A stretch of 64,000 nucleotides of DNA from Thysanoteuthis rhombus. Its lineage: Eukaryota; Mollusca; Cephalopoda; Oegopsida; Thysanoteuthidae. The translations under genes were made by a program, and so were the position numbers. Below, piece after piece: positions 35,859 through 47,479 of this stretch. Location of the stretch: contig OY735216.1 in the NCBI GenBank assembly GCA_963457665.1, forward strand, positions 47,895,825 to 47,959,824, in the 5' to 3' direction. The notes beneath the pieces are model-generated. The model did no database searches, was not told the DNA's origin, and saw nothing but the letters and a program-made list of their open reading frames with translations. Position 1 is the stretch's first letter, and each line of letters begins with the position of its first letter.

Positions 35859-37062
35859 TCAGTCTTTTAGCGTCCGTCGTTGGACATAGACCTTCCCCAG
35901 GATTTGCCACACTTCTCTATCATGGGCGTCACGGAGCCAGTACTTCCTGAACTTATCTAGTTCATCTCTCCATCTAATATTTTGCCGGCCTCGGTTGCGC
36001 ATGTGGTCTCGGGGAATCCATGTTGTGAGTCGTGATGTCCATCGATTGTCAGCCATTCTTGCAACATGGCCAGCCCACCGCCATTTGAGATTTTTTATGG
36101 ATTCTATGATGTCTCTAACTCTTGTCTTTTCCCGGATGTGTTGTGCTGTTTTGTGGTCTCTCCATGTGAGGCCCAGCATTATTCTTTCATGTGCACGTTG
36201 CATGGTTCTCAGCTTACGGGTCTGTTTCTTGGTTAAGTTCCATGTTTCAGCTCCATAAGTGACTATTGGGAGGATGCATTGGTTATACACCCTTCTCTTT
36301 AGGATTAATGGGATCTTATTATTTTTGAAGGTTGAGCTAGCTCTGCCAAAGGCTTGCCATCCTAGTGTGATTCTTCGCTTGATTTCTTCTTCTTTTGAGG
36401 GTCTCATGGAGATTCGTTGCCCTAGGTAGATGTAGTGGTCTACTTTCTCGAGTTCTGTGTCCTCGATTTCGATCTTAGTGTTCTTTTCTCCAATGTGGTT
36501 GTTGCACATGATCTTCGTTTTGCTGAAGTTCATGTGTAGGCCGACTTTCTTGCTCTCCTCATTTAGTTCATCTATCATTAGTTGGAGGTCATGTAGGTTC
36601 TCTGCAAAAAGGGCTATGTCGTCTGCGAATCTGAGGTTGCTCAGATACTCGCCGTCTATTTTAATTCCTTTACTCTCCCAGTCTAGCCTTCTGAAGATCA
36701 TCTCGAGGCAGGCTGTGAAGAGTTTAGGTGAGCTGGTATCACCTTGTCTTACTCCTTTCTGGAGCTGGAAGGGGTCCGAGTCTTTATGTAGCCTGATAAA
36801 TGAGCTGCCGTGATTGTATATATGTTTCAACACCTCAACATATACTGGATCTACACCTTGGCGACTGATGGCCTCCATGACCTTAGGGATTTCTACTGAG
36901 TCGAACGCCTTTTTGAAGTCGATAAATGCTACGGCAAGTGGTAGTCTATACTCTGCTGCTTTTTCTTTCAGTTGATTTATCGAGTGCAGGTGGTCCATGG
37001 TCGAGTAGCTTCTTCTAAAGCCAGCCTGTTCACGTGGCTGGTTTTCATCGAGTGTTTTTGTG
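35859..37062 (-). pseudogene. LINE ORF 3' half: RT palm to C-terminus
   Basis: About 400 codons without a stop. Motifs in order, counted from the first TTG codon at 37085: FIDFKKAFDSV (about 54-64, first catalytic Asp), KGVRQGDTSSP (110-120), FADDIALF (153-160, catalytic Asp pair), GLHMNFSKTK (182-191), YLGQRIS (220-226), then the C-terminal RAHERIMLGLTWRDHKT and LKWRWAGHVAR...RWRDEL region typical of RTE-clade and related APE LINEs. The first eight or so codons of the open frame come from the adjoining 5'UTR monomer across the inversion junction, so there is no true start here. It ends in TTLKD before TAA at 35859, next to the tail. Confidence 0.92.
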
Positions 37063-37063
37063 G

Positions 37064-39198
37064 GAAAAAATTGAAACTTTTTCAACTGCTAAAATGAAGT
37101 CCCCAGACTAACTAAAATTGCCGCAAATTTAGATGAGTACATAATTTTCTTGATTTATTATTCATTTCCTCATTGTTCTGTGACAATCCTTAATGCCTGC
37201 CTATTCATCCAACTCTGTATTACATGCTTGTAAATGTCCTATGCGTCGAATCGTTGGTCAAGTAGCAAAAAAAAAAAAAAAGAAAAAATCCCTGAATGTG
37301 CACCAATTCCGTATATTCCAAAGAACCCTAAATCCCCCCCCCCGAAATTAACCATAAATCTATAAGGAAAAAAAAAAAGAAAGAACCCTCCCCCAAATGC
37401 CGAAATCTAAATATCTAAAAGCTAAACTGACCCCATACTCCCCCCCCCACTACCTCGACCTAACTTTGACTTGCCCTAAAAAACAAACGAATGTAGTGTT
37501 GGATATGTCCAGGCTGTATCTATTATCAGTAGTAAATTCTTGCTGGGAGACGGGCACGAATTATTTAGCAAGGAACGATGGAAAAAATTGAAACTTTTTC
37601 AACTGCTAAAATGAAGTCCCCAGACTAACTAAAATTGCCGCAAATTTAGATGAGTACATAATTTTCTTGATTTATTATTCATTTCCTCATTGTTCTGTGA
37701 CAATTCTTCATGCCTGCCTATTCATCCAACTCTGTATTACATGCTTGTAAATGTCCTATGCGTCGAATCGTTGGTCAAGTAGCAAAAAAAAAAAAGAAAA
37801 AATCCCTGAATGTGCACCAATTCCGTATATTCCGTATATTCCAAAGAACCCTAAACCCCCCCCCCCCACGAAATTAACCATAAATCTATAAGGAAAAAAA
37901 AAAAGAAAGAACCCTCCCCCAAATGCCGAAATCTAAATATCTAAAAGCTAAACTGACCCCATACTCTCCCCCCCACTACCTCGACCTAACTTTGACTTGC
38001 CCTAAAAAACAAACGAATGTAGTGTTGGATATGTCCAGGCTGTATCTATTATCAGTAGTAAATTCTTGCTGGGAGACGGGCACGAATTATTTAGCAAGGA
38101 ACGATGGAAAAAATTGAAACTTTTTCAACTGCTAAAATGAAGTCCCCAGACTAACTAAAATTGCCGCAAATTTAGATGAGTACATAATTTTCTTGATTTA
38201 TTATTCATTTCCTCATTGTTCTGTGACAATTCTTCATGCCTGCCTATTCATCCAACTCTGTATTACATGCTTGTAAATGTCCTATGCGTCGAATCGTTGG
38301 TCAAGTAGCAAAAAAAAAAAGAAAAAATCCCTGAATGTGCACCAATTCCGTATATTCCGTATATTCCAAAGAACCCTAAATCCCCCCCCCCCACGAAATT
38401 AACCATAAATCTATAAGGAAAAAAAAAAAGAAAGAACCCTCCCCCAAATGCCGAAATCTAAATATCTAAAAGCTAAACTGACCCCATACTCTCCCCCCCA
38501 CTACCTCGACCTAACTTTGACTTGCCCTAAAAAACAAACGAATGTAGTGTTGGATATGTCCAGGCTGTATCTATTATCAGTAGTAAATTCTTGCTGGGAG
38601 ACGGGCACGAATTATTTAGCAAGGAACGATGGAAAAAATTGAAACTTTTTCAACTGCTAAAATGAAGTCCCCAGACTAACTAAAATTGCCGCAAATTTAG
38701 ATGAGTACATAATTTTCTTGATTTATTATTCATTTCCTCATTGTTCTGTGACAATCCTTAATGCCTGCCTATTCATCCAACTCTGTATTACATGCTTGTA
38801 AATGTCCTATGCGTCGAATCGTTGGTCAAGTAGCAAAAAAAAAAAAAAAGAAAAAATCCCTGAATGTGCACCAATTCCGTATATTCCAAAGAACCCTAAA
38901 TCCCCCCCCCCCACGAAATTAACCATAAATCTATAAGGAAGAAAAAGAAAGAACCCTCCCCCAAATGCCGAAATCTAAATATCTAAAAGCTAAACTGACC
39001 CCATACTCTCCCCCCCCACTACCTCGACCTAACTTTGACTTGCCCTAAAAAACAAACGAATGTAGTGTTGGATATGTCCAGGCTGTATCTATTATCAGTA
39101 GTAAATTCTTGCTGGGAGACGGGCACGAATTATTTAGCAAGGAACGATGGAAAAAATTGAAACTTTTTCAACTGCTAAAATGAAGTCCCCAGACTAAC
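37064..39198 (+). repeat. LINE 5'UTR tandem monomers, 4.1 units
   Basis: Units 37064-37580, 37581-38106, 38107-38631, 38632-39149 and a 49-base stub to 39198; lengths are 517, 526, 525 and 518. Each starts GGAAAAAATTGAAACTTTTT. Differences are mainly in A-runs, C-runs and a doubled GTATATTCC. Units 1 and 4 share CAATCCTTAATGCC, while units 2 and 3 share CAATTCTTCATGCC plus the doubled GTATATTCC. The array sits directly upstream of the ORF half and starts at the inversion junction, so it is best read as a tandem-monomer 5'UTR, by analogy with monomeric L1 promoters. A 64-codon frame repeats in three units and probably has no function. Confidence 0.85.
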
Positions 39199-39513
39199 GA
39201 TGCAGTTGCAACCTTTTTTATAAACTTAACCCTCTGTGGACTTTATCTAAGTTAAAAACTTAATATATAAGGGAGAGGTATCTTCCAAATTGTCCCCACC
39301 GGAATCTGCATCCAACTTTTTCCTTTTTTTTTTTTTTTTTTTTTTTTTCAACCTTGGTGCTCCGAACATCCACTCTTGTTTTCACAAGAACAGTTTGGAT
39401 GTGTATCAAGAGCCGGTGGAGCTCTTTTGCCACTGACCAGCAGTGGACAATCCACTAGACCCCCTTCCAACACGTCTTGGGCCAGCGTGGCAGGGCATGG
39501 CCCATTACTCCCC
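39199..39513 (+). promoter_or_regulatory. LINE 5' leader downstream of the monomers
   Basis: Single-copy leader between the array and the coding region. It has a run of 25 T at 39324-39348. The coding frame stays open from 39271, but the first in-frame ATG is at 39514, so where translation begins is unclear. Promoter function is inferred only from position. Confidence 0.4.
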
Positions 39514-41469
39514 ATGATTTGCACACCAAATATTATATCGGCCGTTCCTGCTGAGACCTCGGTACCAAAAGGCCCAGCCATATCACTTGCTTTGGGTGGG
39601 GGTGATATGCTCCAAGGGCGACTACCCAAAAACTACACCAAGAGTACGTCAGTTCCTGCTGGGTCATCGGCCCCAAAAGACTCAGCCACATCACTTACTT
39701 TGGGTAGGGGTGATGTGCTCCGAAAGCGACTACCCAAATCCTTCACCAAGGGACCCTCTGTCCCTACTGAGTCACCGCTCAAACAACGACCATTTCAACA
39801 GAACTCTAAGACTGTCAACAAGAAGACAAATTTATACATAGGCACATACAACGTCAGAACATTGTCAACTGACATGCACCTAACTGATCTAGAAAGTGAA
39901 ATCAGAAATGTCAAATGGGACATCATAGGCATTAGTGAGGTAAGAAGACCCGGAGAAGAACTAATCGAACTGAGAAGCAAGCATCTTCTTTACAGCTACG
40001 GTAAAGAGAAAGCAAAACAAAGTGGAGTTGGCTTTCTCATCAATAAGAACCTGAAAGACAATGTAACTGGCTTCAAAGCCGTCTCTGACCGGGTAGCTAG
40101 CGTCACCATACAACTTTCAAAACGATACAAACTCAATATAATCCAAGTCTACGCTCCCACTTCGCAATCAACCCAACAAGAAATAGACAACTTCTATGAT
40201 GACTTGAACTCTCTACTCCAAGGCACCAGAAAACACTTCAATGTTATCATGGGAGACTTCAACGCACAAGTAGGACAAGGAAATGAAAATTGCGTCGGCA
40301 AATTTGGATACAAAATACGCAACGAGAGAGGAGAAGATCTTGTAAACTTTGCGACGGCTAATGGATTCAAAATCATGAACACCTTCTTCAAGAAGGGACC
40401 CAGTAGGAAATGGACTTGGAGGAGCCCCAATCACGAAACAAGAAACGAAATAGACTACATCCTAACGGACAAAAACGATATCGTCAAGGACATCCAAGTC
40501 CTAAATCAAGTCAATGTAGGCAGCGACCACAGAATGGTACGATGTAAAGTACAAATAAACACCAATAAAGAACGCAGGAAAATGTTCCATACAAAACCGC
40601 AGCCTCTACACATACCAAAAGAGCACGTTCAATCTTTCAAGCTCGAATTGAAGAACAGATTCAGAATTCTTACTGAACAAGACAGCACCAACATCAACGA
40701 ACTAAGCAGCAAAATGACAACGTCAATAATTGAAGTAGCCTCTACATTCAAGCCAATGGGCAAACAACCCATTAGCAAAATCTCGGATGAGACTAAAAAT
40801 CTCATGGAAAAACGCAGAAACCTCAAGCCACCGACAACAACGAGGGAGAAAATTGAAGAGGCTGAACTAAACAAATTAATCAAGAAGAAACGAAGAGAAG
40901 ACAGAAGGAGATACACAACGGCAGTCATTGAATCAACTCTGGAAAAAGGTCGGGGCTTCAAAGCTATAAACAAACTCCTCAACTCGGGACGAAGGCAAAT
41001 AACTAGCATACTCGAGGAAAATGGAAACCTAACAACAGACAGAGACAGGATTGTCGAACGCGCCAAAGAATTCTACCAAAAACTTTATTCGTCCAAACAA
41101 GGACTGCAAAACAATGAGCAAGATACGCAAGACACGGGCAAACAACTAGAGGACTTCCCAAAAGTAACCCCGTGGGAGGTGAAGGAAGCCATTAAACAGA
41201 CAAAGAAAGGAACTGCCCCTGGACCAGACAACATCACCATCGACCTACTCCGAAAAGCAGGTAAAACCATCAATAGGAAACTGGCCGTCCTCTTCAACCT
41301 GTGTCTAAAACACAGTAAAGTCCCAGACGATTGGAATACTGCTATCATAATGCTTTTATATAAAAAAGGAAACCCGAAAGACCTCAACAACTATAGGCCT
41401 ATAAGCCTACTCAACTGTGTATATAAACTTTTCACAAAGATCATCACCAACCGAATCACAAAGCGGTAA
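39514..41469 (+). pseudogene. LINE ORF 5' half: APE endonuclease and RT start
   Basis: The open frame runs from 39271; I place the start at the first ATG. Counting from 39376, motifs are GTYNVRTL (156-163), GISEVRR (185-191, catalytic Glu), IQVYAPTS (256-263), IMGDFNAQVG (291-300), NEIDYILT (357-364) and GSDHRMV (382-388). This is the full apurinic/apyrimidinic-type endonuclease signature. A charged linker follows, then RT: AIKQTKKGTAPGPDNITID (about 603-621) and NYRPISLLNCVYKLFTKI. The frame ends in KR and a stop that lie in the 11-bp target duplication, so the truncation is caused by the insertion structure rather than by decay. Confidence 0.92.
39545..39775 (+). repeat. In-frame 108-bp tandem repeat in LINE N-terminus
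   Basis: Units start at 39545, 39653 and 39761 (partial). Each encodes 36 residues beginning VPAETSVPK or VPAGSSAPK and including SLALGGGDMLQGRLPK or SLTLGRGDVLRKRLPK. The multiple-of-three period keeps the frame open. Function unknown; it lies before the endonuclease. Confidence 0.85.
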
Positions 41470-41470
41470 C
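41460..41470. repeat. Target-site duplication, right (AAAGCGGTAAC)
   Basis: Identical to 35828-35838. It supplies the last KR codons and the stop of the plus-strand LINE half. Confidence 0.9.
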
Positions 41471-43429
41471 ACTGGGGGTAAAATAACGATGACAGTTTTG
41501 TGGAAAGGTGGGCCATGAACCAAGAATAAATTGAATGATTGATTCACCAGTCAACAAATATGATTAATTGCATAACAGTTGTTTTTAAAAACTATCACAG
41601 TCAAAAATTGAACAACCATAGCGTCAATTTTTTAGTTCGAGGGAAGAATCGAAGAATAAATATAGTTAGAATGAATTCTATTTATGACATTACCGGCATT
41701 TTCCAAGGTAAAACATCTAGAATAGAATAATAGAAATCTAATAATATCAAGATTTTGGAGAATCTAGATGTCAATGAATAAACCCATCATGCCCTAAAAA
41801 TGGTCAGAAAAGCTTTTTTCCCTTTAATACATGGAAGAAATATTTCAGGAGGAGTCCAGTGGAGTACTAATGACAATTTTCGAGTCCGTTGATAAAACAG
41901 TATAACCAGGAGTTTTGAAGCACAAAGACATATAAACACACACAAACACATAAATATACGCATATATTTATTTTTAAAAAGGGGGATAGGACCCTTTGCC
42001 ATCCCTGATGGCTAAGATTCTTCAATAAAAATGAGATGAATAATTATTACACGCTTTTCTCACCGCATAATCAGGGATCTATAACCTGATTGTTCAGTTC
42101 TTAGAGACACTAATGTTGGCGGAGCTACACGTTTTCTGCGTCTACTCTTTATATCATTTTTAGATACGCTAACAACTGTAGTACCTATAAGCGTAACTGA
42201 CTGACGAGCTGACATACTGAAACAAAATTTGCCTATTTAGCTCATTCGGAACTGAATTTAGCACATTTTTGGTGCATTTAAGCCACTGACTGACTGACTG
42301 ACATACTGAAACAAATTTTAAAGAAACTGGTTGCTAGAGAGAGGAAATGGGATTGAACTCGCGCTTATATGTTCTGACTTTCAGGCTTGTTTCCACAAAA
42401 TTGTGAATCACGAAAAATCTAAATTTATGAGGGCGTCTGACACAATTAAATAAAAAAAACTTCCTGATTTTTGATTACGCTCTAAAATCTTCCTGCAAAT
42501 TTGGAATCGAATATCGTGAAAACCTTAATGTTAATTGAAATTCACTTTGTTGGTTTCTTTACAAGCAACTCTTACATTAATAGAAAAAGTGTCATTAACT
42601 TTTAGGCTCAAGTTTTAAAGACTATTAAATTTTCCGGCATCCGCCACGCTGAATTATCTGCTACTGACAAAATAAGCCAATACATGTCAGAATTGATGAC
42701 ATTCTTGGACATTGTGTCCTCTAAACGAGTGGTCCTACGCCATTGAGCTGCAGACCGGTACCGGTTCGCAACACATTTGCCTTATAAACGATATGATTAG
42801 AGGAAATAAAACCATATGAACCAGCTGCACCTGTCCTCATTCCATCTCATGCCTCCAACTGAGAAATATATTTGATTTACGCGACAAACCAACTGTAAAA
42901 ATGAGATTAATAAGACAAAAACATTCCAGTAGTCGATGAACGAAATTAATATGAATTTTCCACCTTGCGAATTCGGGTTGATCTTAACATTAAATGCGTT
43001 AGATGAACTCTTTTAGAAATGAAGTAGAGTGTATTAGTCATTTATAAGTTACTCATAGCTGTGTCAGGGACCGGTAGTATGTCTCGGCCAAATTATGCGC
43101 TTTTGGTCTGGTCATTGTCATCCGTCATTGTTGTTACACACGGGAATAAGGTCAAAACTCAACATAAAGAGTTCATCAAAAATTCTCAGAGAGTGTATGC
43201 CACTGCCAATGCTGTACATTCGTAAATTACAAAATGATTTTAAAAAATGATTTTAAAAAAATAAGCAAATCTTGCAAAAATGTTAAAACGTAGGTCAATT
43301 AATACTGTAAAGTAATAGAATGAAAAACTGCAATTATTAAAGAAGATAGAAAACAATTATAAACTAGACATGCATGGTTATGCTAGGATCAAACTACCTT
43401 CATTAAAATCTTAGAAGTAAATAAAACAG
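41471..43429. other. Intergenic DNA
   Basis: No gene. Small features: a repeated phrase GACATACTGAAACAAA at about 42210 and 42300, (CTGA)n at 42280-42300, and a minus-strand repeat F-like fragment at about 41800-42000. A tRNA-like phrase near 42725-42765 was considered and left uncalled. Confidence 0.4.
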
Positions 43430-43770
43430 AATTAGGAGTGAAACAAAAACACTCATAGACCGGATAACTCTGCCAACGCCGTACATAAAATAAAAACTGA
43501 ATGAAAGTCAAACGGGTCTGGTTAGTCACTCAGTAGAAACTGGCATTGTAGCATTCTGTGTTGAGGATGGTCAATTAAAGAATTGAAAAAGGGGTGATGA
43601 ATGAAAGAGAATAATAAAAAAAATATACATTTCAATCGGAAAGATAAGTCTGGATTTTCCCAAAAATGTAACCCCTTCCACCTTATTTCATTGCCCCCCC
43701 CCCATGCCATTGGAATTCTTTGATAACTTTCGGAGATATCGTGTGGACGGACAAACGATGGAGACTACAT
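43430..43770. repeat. Repeat A and F fragments
   Basis: Minus-strand text at 43470-43620 (the 'ACTCAGTAGAAAC' and 'GTTGAGGATGGTCAATTAAA' phrases) matches repeat A copies. The plus-strand phrase 'GATAACTTTCGGAGATATCG' at 43720 is repeat F-like. Confidence 0.45.
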
Positions 43771-44110
43771 GAACCTCTGCCAACTTACGTAGATGCCTTC
43801 ATATGTTCTCCAAAAATGTATATCAACAAAACATGTTTGTTTTTTGGTTTATTCAAGCGTATCTGCGTGTTCGTGTGTTTCGTTTGGGTTTTTTTGTGTT
43901 AATATTTTTTTTTAAATATTTGTCTTTTCGTGAATAGTTGCAAACCACGTTTCTTTCTTTCTCTCTCCTCTTGAACTTTCTTTCGAGTGTCTATGTGCAG
44001 AAGAGATGGTCTTGTGTTGAGGAGGGTACCTTCAGGCAACTCACTTTATTCGGATGCTACGGTGCTTCAGATTTTCACCACTGGGTATACCGTTAGCAAA
44101 TGAACGGGTA
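43771..44110. repeat. Mixed fragments incl. repeat E tail
   Basis: GT-rich text at 43850-43900 resembles repeat D. Bases 44025-44110 (ACCTTCAGGCAACTCAC, and ACCGTTAGCAAA) match the 3' part of repeat E. Confidence 0.45.
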
Positions 44111-44112
44111 AT

Positions 44113-44280
<168 letters not shown>

Positions 44281-44308
44281 GATGATGATAATAATGAAAA
44301 GAAGATGA

Positions 44309-46075
44309 CTCTTACCAGAAGAACGGAAAGGGTGCATCAAAGAAACCAAAAGAGCGAATGATTTGCTCTACATAGACAAGATGATCCTGGAAAAAAAAGT
44401 GTATAAAATGTTGCAATGGGATGAATTGACCACAAAAAAACATACGACGTAATCCCACATAGCTGGACACTCGAATGCCTCAGCATATTCACGTATGGAA
44501 AACTAGAAATAGCCAACTCTATGAAAGACTGGGAAGTGACAGTTGCAGGAGAAATAAAACTTAACACGGGTAAATATAAAAAGGTTTATCTTTCAGAGGG
44601 GTCCTCTGTCCCCACTACTATCTGTGCTAACCAGGATATCACCAATCAGAATCTTGAAAAACAGTAGACGATACCAAAACAAAAGAAAGTCAATTATGTA
44701 CACGAACGACATCAAGTTATTTTCAAAGAAGAGGTTACGGCTCGAAACGTTTTTCAACAAAGTTAATGAATACAGCAATGACATTGGGATGGAGTTTGGA
44801 ATAGAAAAAATTGCCCAAACTGTGATGCACATGGGAATGCTCATAGCAGCAGAGGGAATTGACTTACTAGACAACAAAAGGGTTAGAGCATTAACTATAC
44901 AAAACCGATATAAACACATGAGGATTCTCAAATTTGACTCCATAAAACAGGAATAAATGAAAAAAAAATTATCTTTTTTAATACTTTAAGAGAATAAGAA
45001 AAATATTAGAGACTAAGCTAAACTAGGAATCTGATAAGAGGAATGAACACATGGCCAGTATAGGTAGTAAGATACACAGGTCCATTCCTCAGATTGACAA
45101 AGGATAAACTCCAATCAATCGATAAGCGAATGAGGAAGCTTATGACAATGCACAATGCTTTACACCCCAGAGATGACACAGATAGACTGATTGTGAAGAA
45201 AGAATAAAGGCGACGGTGGACACATCAGCAGAGAAGAATGTGTACAGAAAGCAAAACAGGATTAGAAAAGTATGTGCAAGCAAGTAGTTAATATACTGTG
45301 GAAAGTGTTGGAAACAAGTGCAACAAACAGCAAAAAATAAAATTAAACGAGGGAGCAGGAAAGAAGATAACGAAGAAGGATAGATTGGAAGAAAAAAGAC
45401 AGAAAATATTACAAACGAGTGATCATGGACATGGCAACGCAAAGGAAACCTGAAGAGAGAAACAGAATCCCTCATAATGACAGCTCAAAACAAATACACC
45501 AGAGCAAACTATGTCAAGGCGTATGTCGGCAAAACCAAAACAAACAGCAAATGCCGAATTTGTGCAGAAAGGGATGAGACTGTAAACCACACAACCAATG
45601 AATGTAGTAAACTAGACCAGAAAGAGTAGAAGAACAGGCACCACAGGGTAGCAACTGTTATATACTGGGAATTATGCAAACGACTGTGATTCAACCATGT
45701 GGACAAATGATACCTGCACGAACCAGAGACTGTCTTGGAAAATTGAAGCCACAATTTACTCCAGGACTTCATTCAAACCGGCAACCCTATCCAAACGAGA
45801 GCACCAGACCTGATAGTCTTGGACATGGAAAAGAGAAACTGCCCAATAATAGACGGGGCCGAGACTGTGCATCACAAAGTGAATATGAAAGAGAGTTAAA
45901 ACCTAAGGGAATACCAGGACTTGGCAAGGGAGCTGAAATGTGGAACCTGAAGTTCAGGGTAGTGGTACCAATAACAGTGGGCGTGTGAAACTGCACCAAA
46001 GACATTTAAAACAAGATAAGAGGAAGGACTTAGACTATGCTGATCACAGTACTTCTGGGGTCTACACGAATACAA
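44309..46075 (+). mobile_element. Decayed LINE with restriction-like endonuclease
   Basis: 5'-truncated in the RT domain. Readable pieces across frames: LPEERKGCIKETKRANDLLY, KKTYDVIPHSWTLECL, IFQRGPLSPLLSVL, MYTNDIKLFS followed by DIGMEFGIEK, then MHNALHPRDDTDRL. At 45552-45605 there is a CCHC motif, C-R-I-C-x8-H-x4-C. At about 45797-45850 R-A-PDLIVLDMEKRNCPIID gives the R-PD-x14-D motif of the restriction-like endonuclease found in R2/R4/NeSL-type elements. The RT catalytic motif reads YTND instead of [FY]xDD. Frameshifts, stops such as TAG after LDQKE, and this substitution show it is dead. The 3' end is approximate. Confidence 0.85.
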
Positions 46076-46679
46076 AATATGAGACACCACCTCCAGTCGT
46101 CAGTAATGGCCTGAAAGAACCTTCAGAAATATTGCGTGAACATATGGTTAAAATAGAGGGGGGGGGATTCTGTAAAAAGAAAATTCCTGAATTCTCTATC
46201 AACATTTGATCACATCTGTGGCCCTTCGCCCAACCCACCATGAAATGGAAATTCATCGAACATTTTTGAAGATATTGTGTGGACAGACGGACAGACAAAC
46301 AGATCGTCAGATACTGCTGAATACATTTACAGGGGTGTTTCTTTAACGATGCAACCCTAACTTCAAGATGGTAGAATTTACACAAACGTAAATTTCATGC
46401 GATAATCTTAGCTGCGTGGCAACAATGTACTCAGGGACAATAGAATTTAGAAGTCGAACTGACTGCAACGATTGGCCATTTATTACAGGAGAATTGATTG
46501 AATTTCGGTGGATCCAAGAATTTGATTTCGATTAAGAATTATTCTTATTATGCTGCAGCAAAGGGGGTTAAAATGAACAGTTGATAAGAAGACTAAATTT
46601 AGACTTCAAGTATCTCAATATTTGTATTTCAAAATATCTCTCCCCTATCTTTTAATATCTTATCTTCATTCAGTTCTCT
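46076..46679. other. Intergenic DNA with one repeat F fragment
   Basis: GAAGATATTGTGTGGACAGA at about 46268 marks a repeat F fragment (46245-46310). Nothing else is recognised. Confidence 0.45.
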
Positions 46680-46924
46680 AGTTATGGTATGACGTTGACA
46701 GAAGTATGTTCTTTCGGGGTCTGGATCATTAATTTCAAATTTGAAAGAAAGTCGCAAAAGAAATCCTGTAAGATTGTCCAAATCCAATCAATTGTGGCCC
46801 ATGTCAAGAAGGTCCCTGATACAATTCAATTGCAATTGATGCAAGTAAATCCTTTAAATAACGTAATTACAACCCACCCAGCAGAGATGATGGGGATGGA
46901 AATAGCCACTTCAACAAAACAGGT
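46680..46924 (+). repeat. Repeat B/SINE-family fragment
   Basis: GCCCATGTCAAGAAGGTCCC and 'AATTGATGCAAGTAA' correspond to the block at 47800-47870 and 54210-54290. Confidence 0.45.
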
Positions 46925-47460
46925 CAGTGCTGTTCAGCGATCATTAAAAAATCCAAATTATTTATTTAAAAAAAAAACAACAAAAAAAAAGCGTGGGAGT
47001 TGCCGGATACAACTGAAGGACCAATTTAACATAAACTGATATCGCAAATCGGAACTGCCACCCGACCAACCTCTTTTGGCAACATGTCGTGTTGGGCAGT
47101 GATCATTCAAAAAAGTCCAAATTTGGAAAAAAAACAAAAAAACGAGCGTGAATGCTGCCAGACACAATTGAGGGACCCATATAGCATAAACTTACATTAC
47201 AAATTGAACTCCAACTAAAAGAAAAAAACTTTTTTAGGGGAACTGGCATCAAAAAACAAACCGAGCCTTTTTTTTCTCGACATAATAAGGCGTAAATGTT
47301 TGAATTCCTGCCCATGCAACACATGCTTAGATATACAGTCAGATAGACGGACTCAGTTGAAAATTGGAGAAAGCTGTTTTTATTGTTTTTGACAATTTTG
47401 ATAGATGAAACTACTTTTGAAATCGGAAGAATTACCCTTATGTTAACATTTCGTGGAAGG
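46925..47460 (-). repeat. Dispersed repeat A, with local duplication
   Basis: On the minus strand. The segment around 'GCTGCCAGACACAATTGAGG' and 'ATAGCATAAACTTACATTAC' (47090-47210) is also present, more diverged, at 46925-47045, giving a ~170-base tandem step. The remainder to 47460 matches the rest of repeat A. Confidence 0.6.
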
Positions 47461-47479
47461 GGGCCTTCTATTGTTGTTT

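Larger units (their letters stand above)
35839..41459 (-). mobile_element. Twin-primed RTE-like LINE insertion, 5.6 kb
   Basis: One insertion in two opposed halves. Minus strand, 37062 down to 35839: RT palm, C-terminus and (GAT)n tail. Plus strand, 37064 to 41459: tandem 5'UTR monomers, leader, endonuclease and RT fingers. The plus half stops in ..NRIT-K and the minus half starts in T-K-TLDENQPREQAGF, so they are contiguous in the parent ORF with a few bases (ACAAA) shared. An 11-bp duplication flanks the block. Inverted 5' part, breakpoint at the outer end and sense 3' part match twin priming as described for L1. The two half-ORFs carry no stops, implying a recent event. It cannot mobilise as arranged. 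Confidence 0.9.

Noticed and set aside
37063-37085. First residues (MKKFQFFP) of the minus-strand RT frame as a true start
   Set aside because: They are encoded by the adjoining monomer across the inversion junction.
37397-38642. Identical 64-codon frame repeated three times
   Set aside because: It repeats because the 5'UTR monomers repeat; unit 4 and the stub do not keep it, and it holds no known motif.
37064-39198. Possible CRISPR-like or satellite array
   Set aside because: Units are ~520 bp, lie exactly between two LINE halves and have no spacer structure; a LINE 5'UTR fits better.
39348-41390. Minus-strand frames of 61-145 codons opposite the LINE ORF
   Set aside because: They are antisense shadows of the endonuclease/RT frame.
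42720-42770. tRNA-like text (AGCTCAATGGCGTAGGAC on the minus strand, GGTTCGCAAC on plus)
   Set aside because: The two box-like phrases are on opposite strands and no cloverleaf could be completed.
44593-44943. Minus-strand 116-codon frame
   Set aside because: Antisense to the readable RT segment of the LINE relic at 44309-46075.
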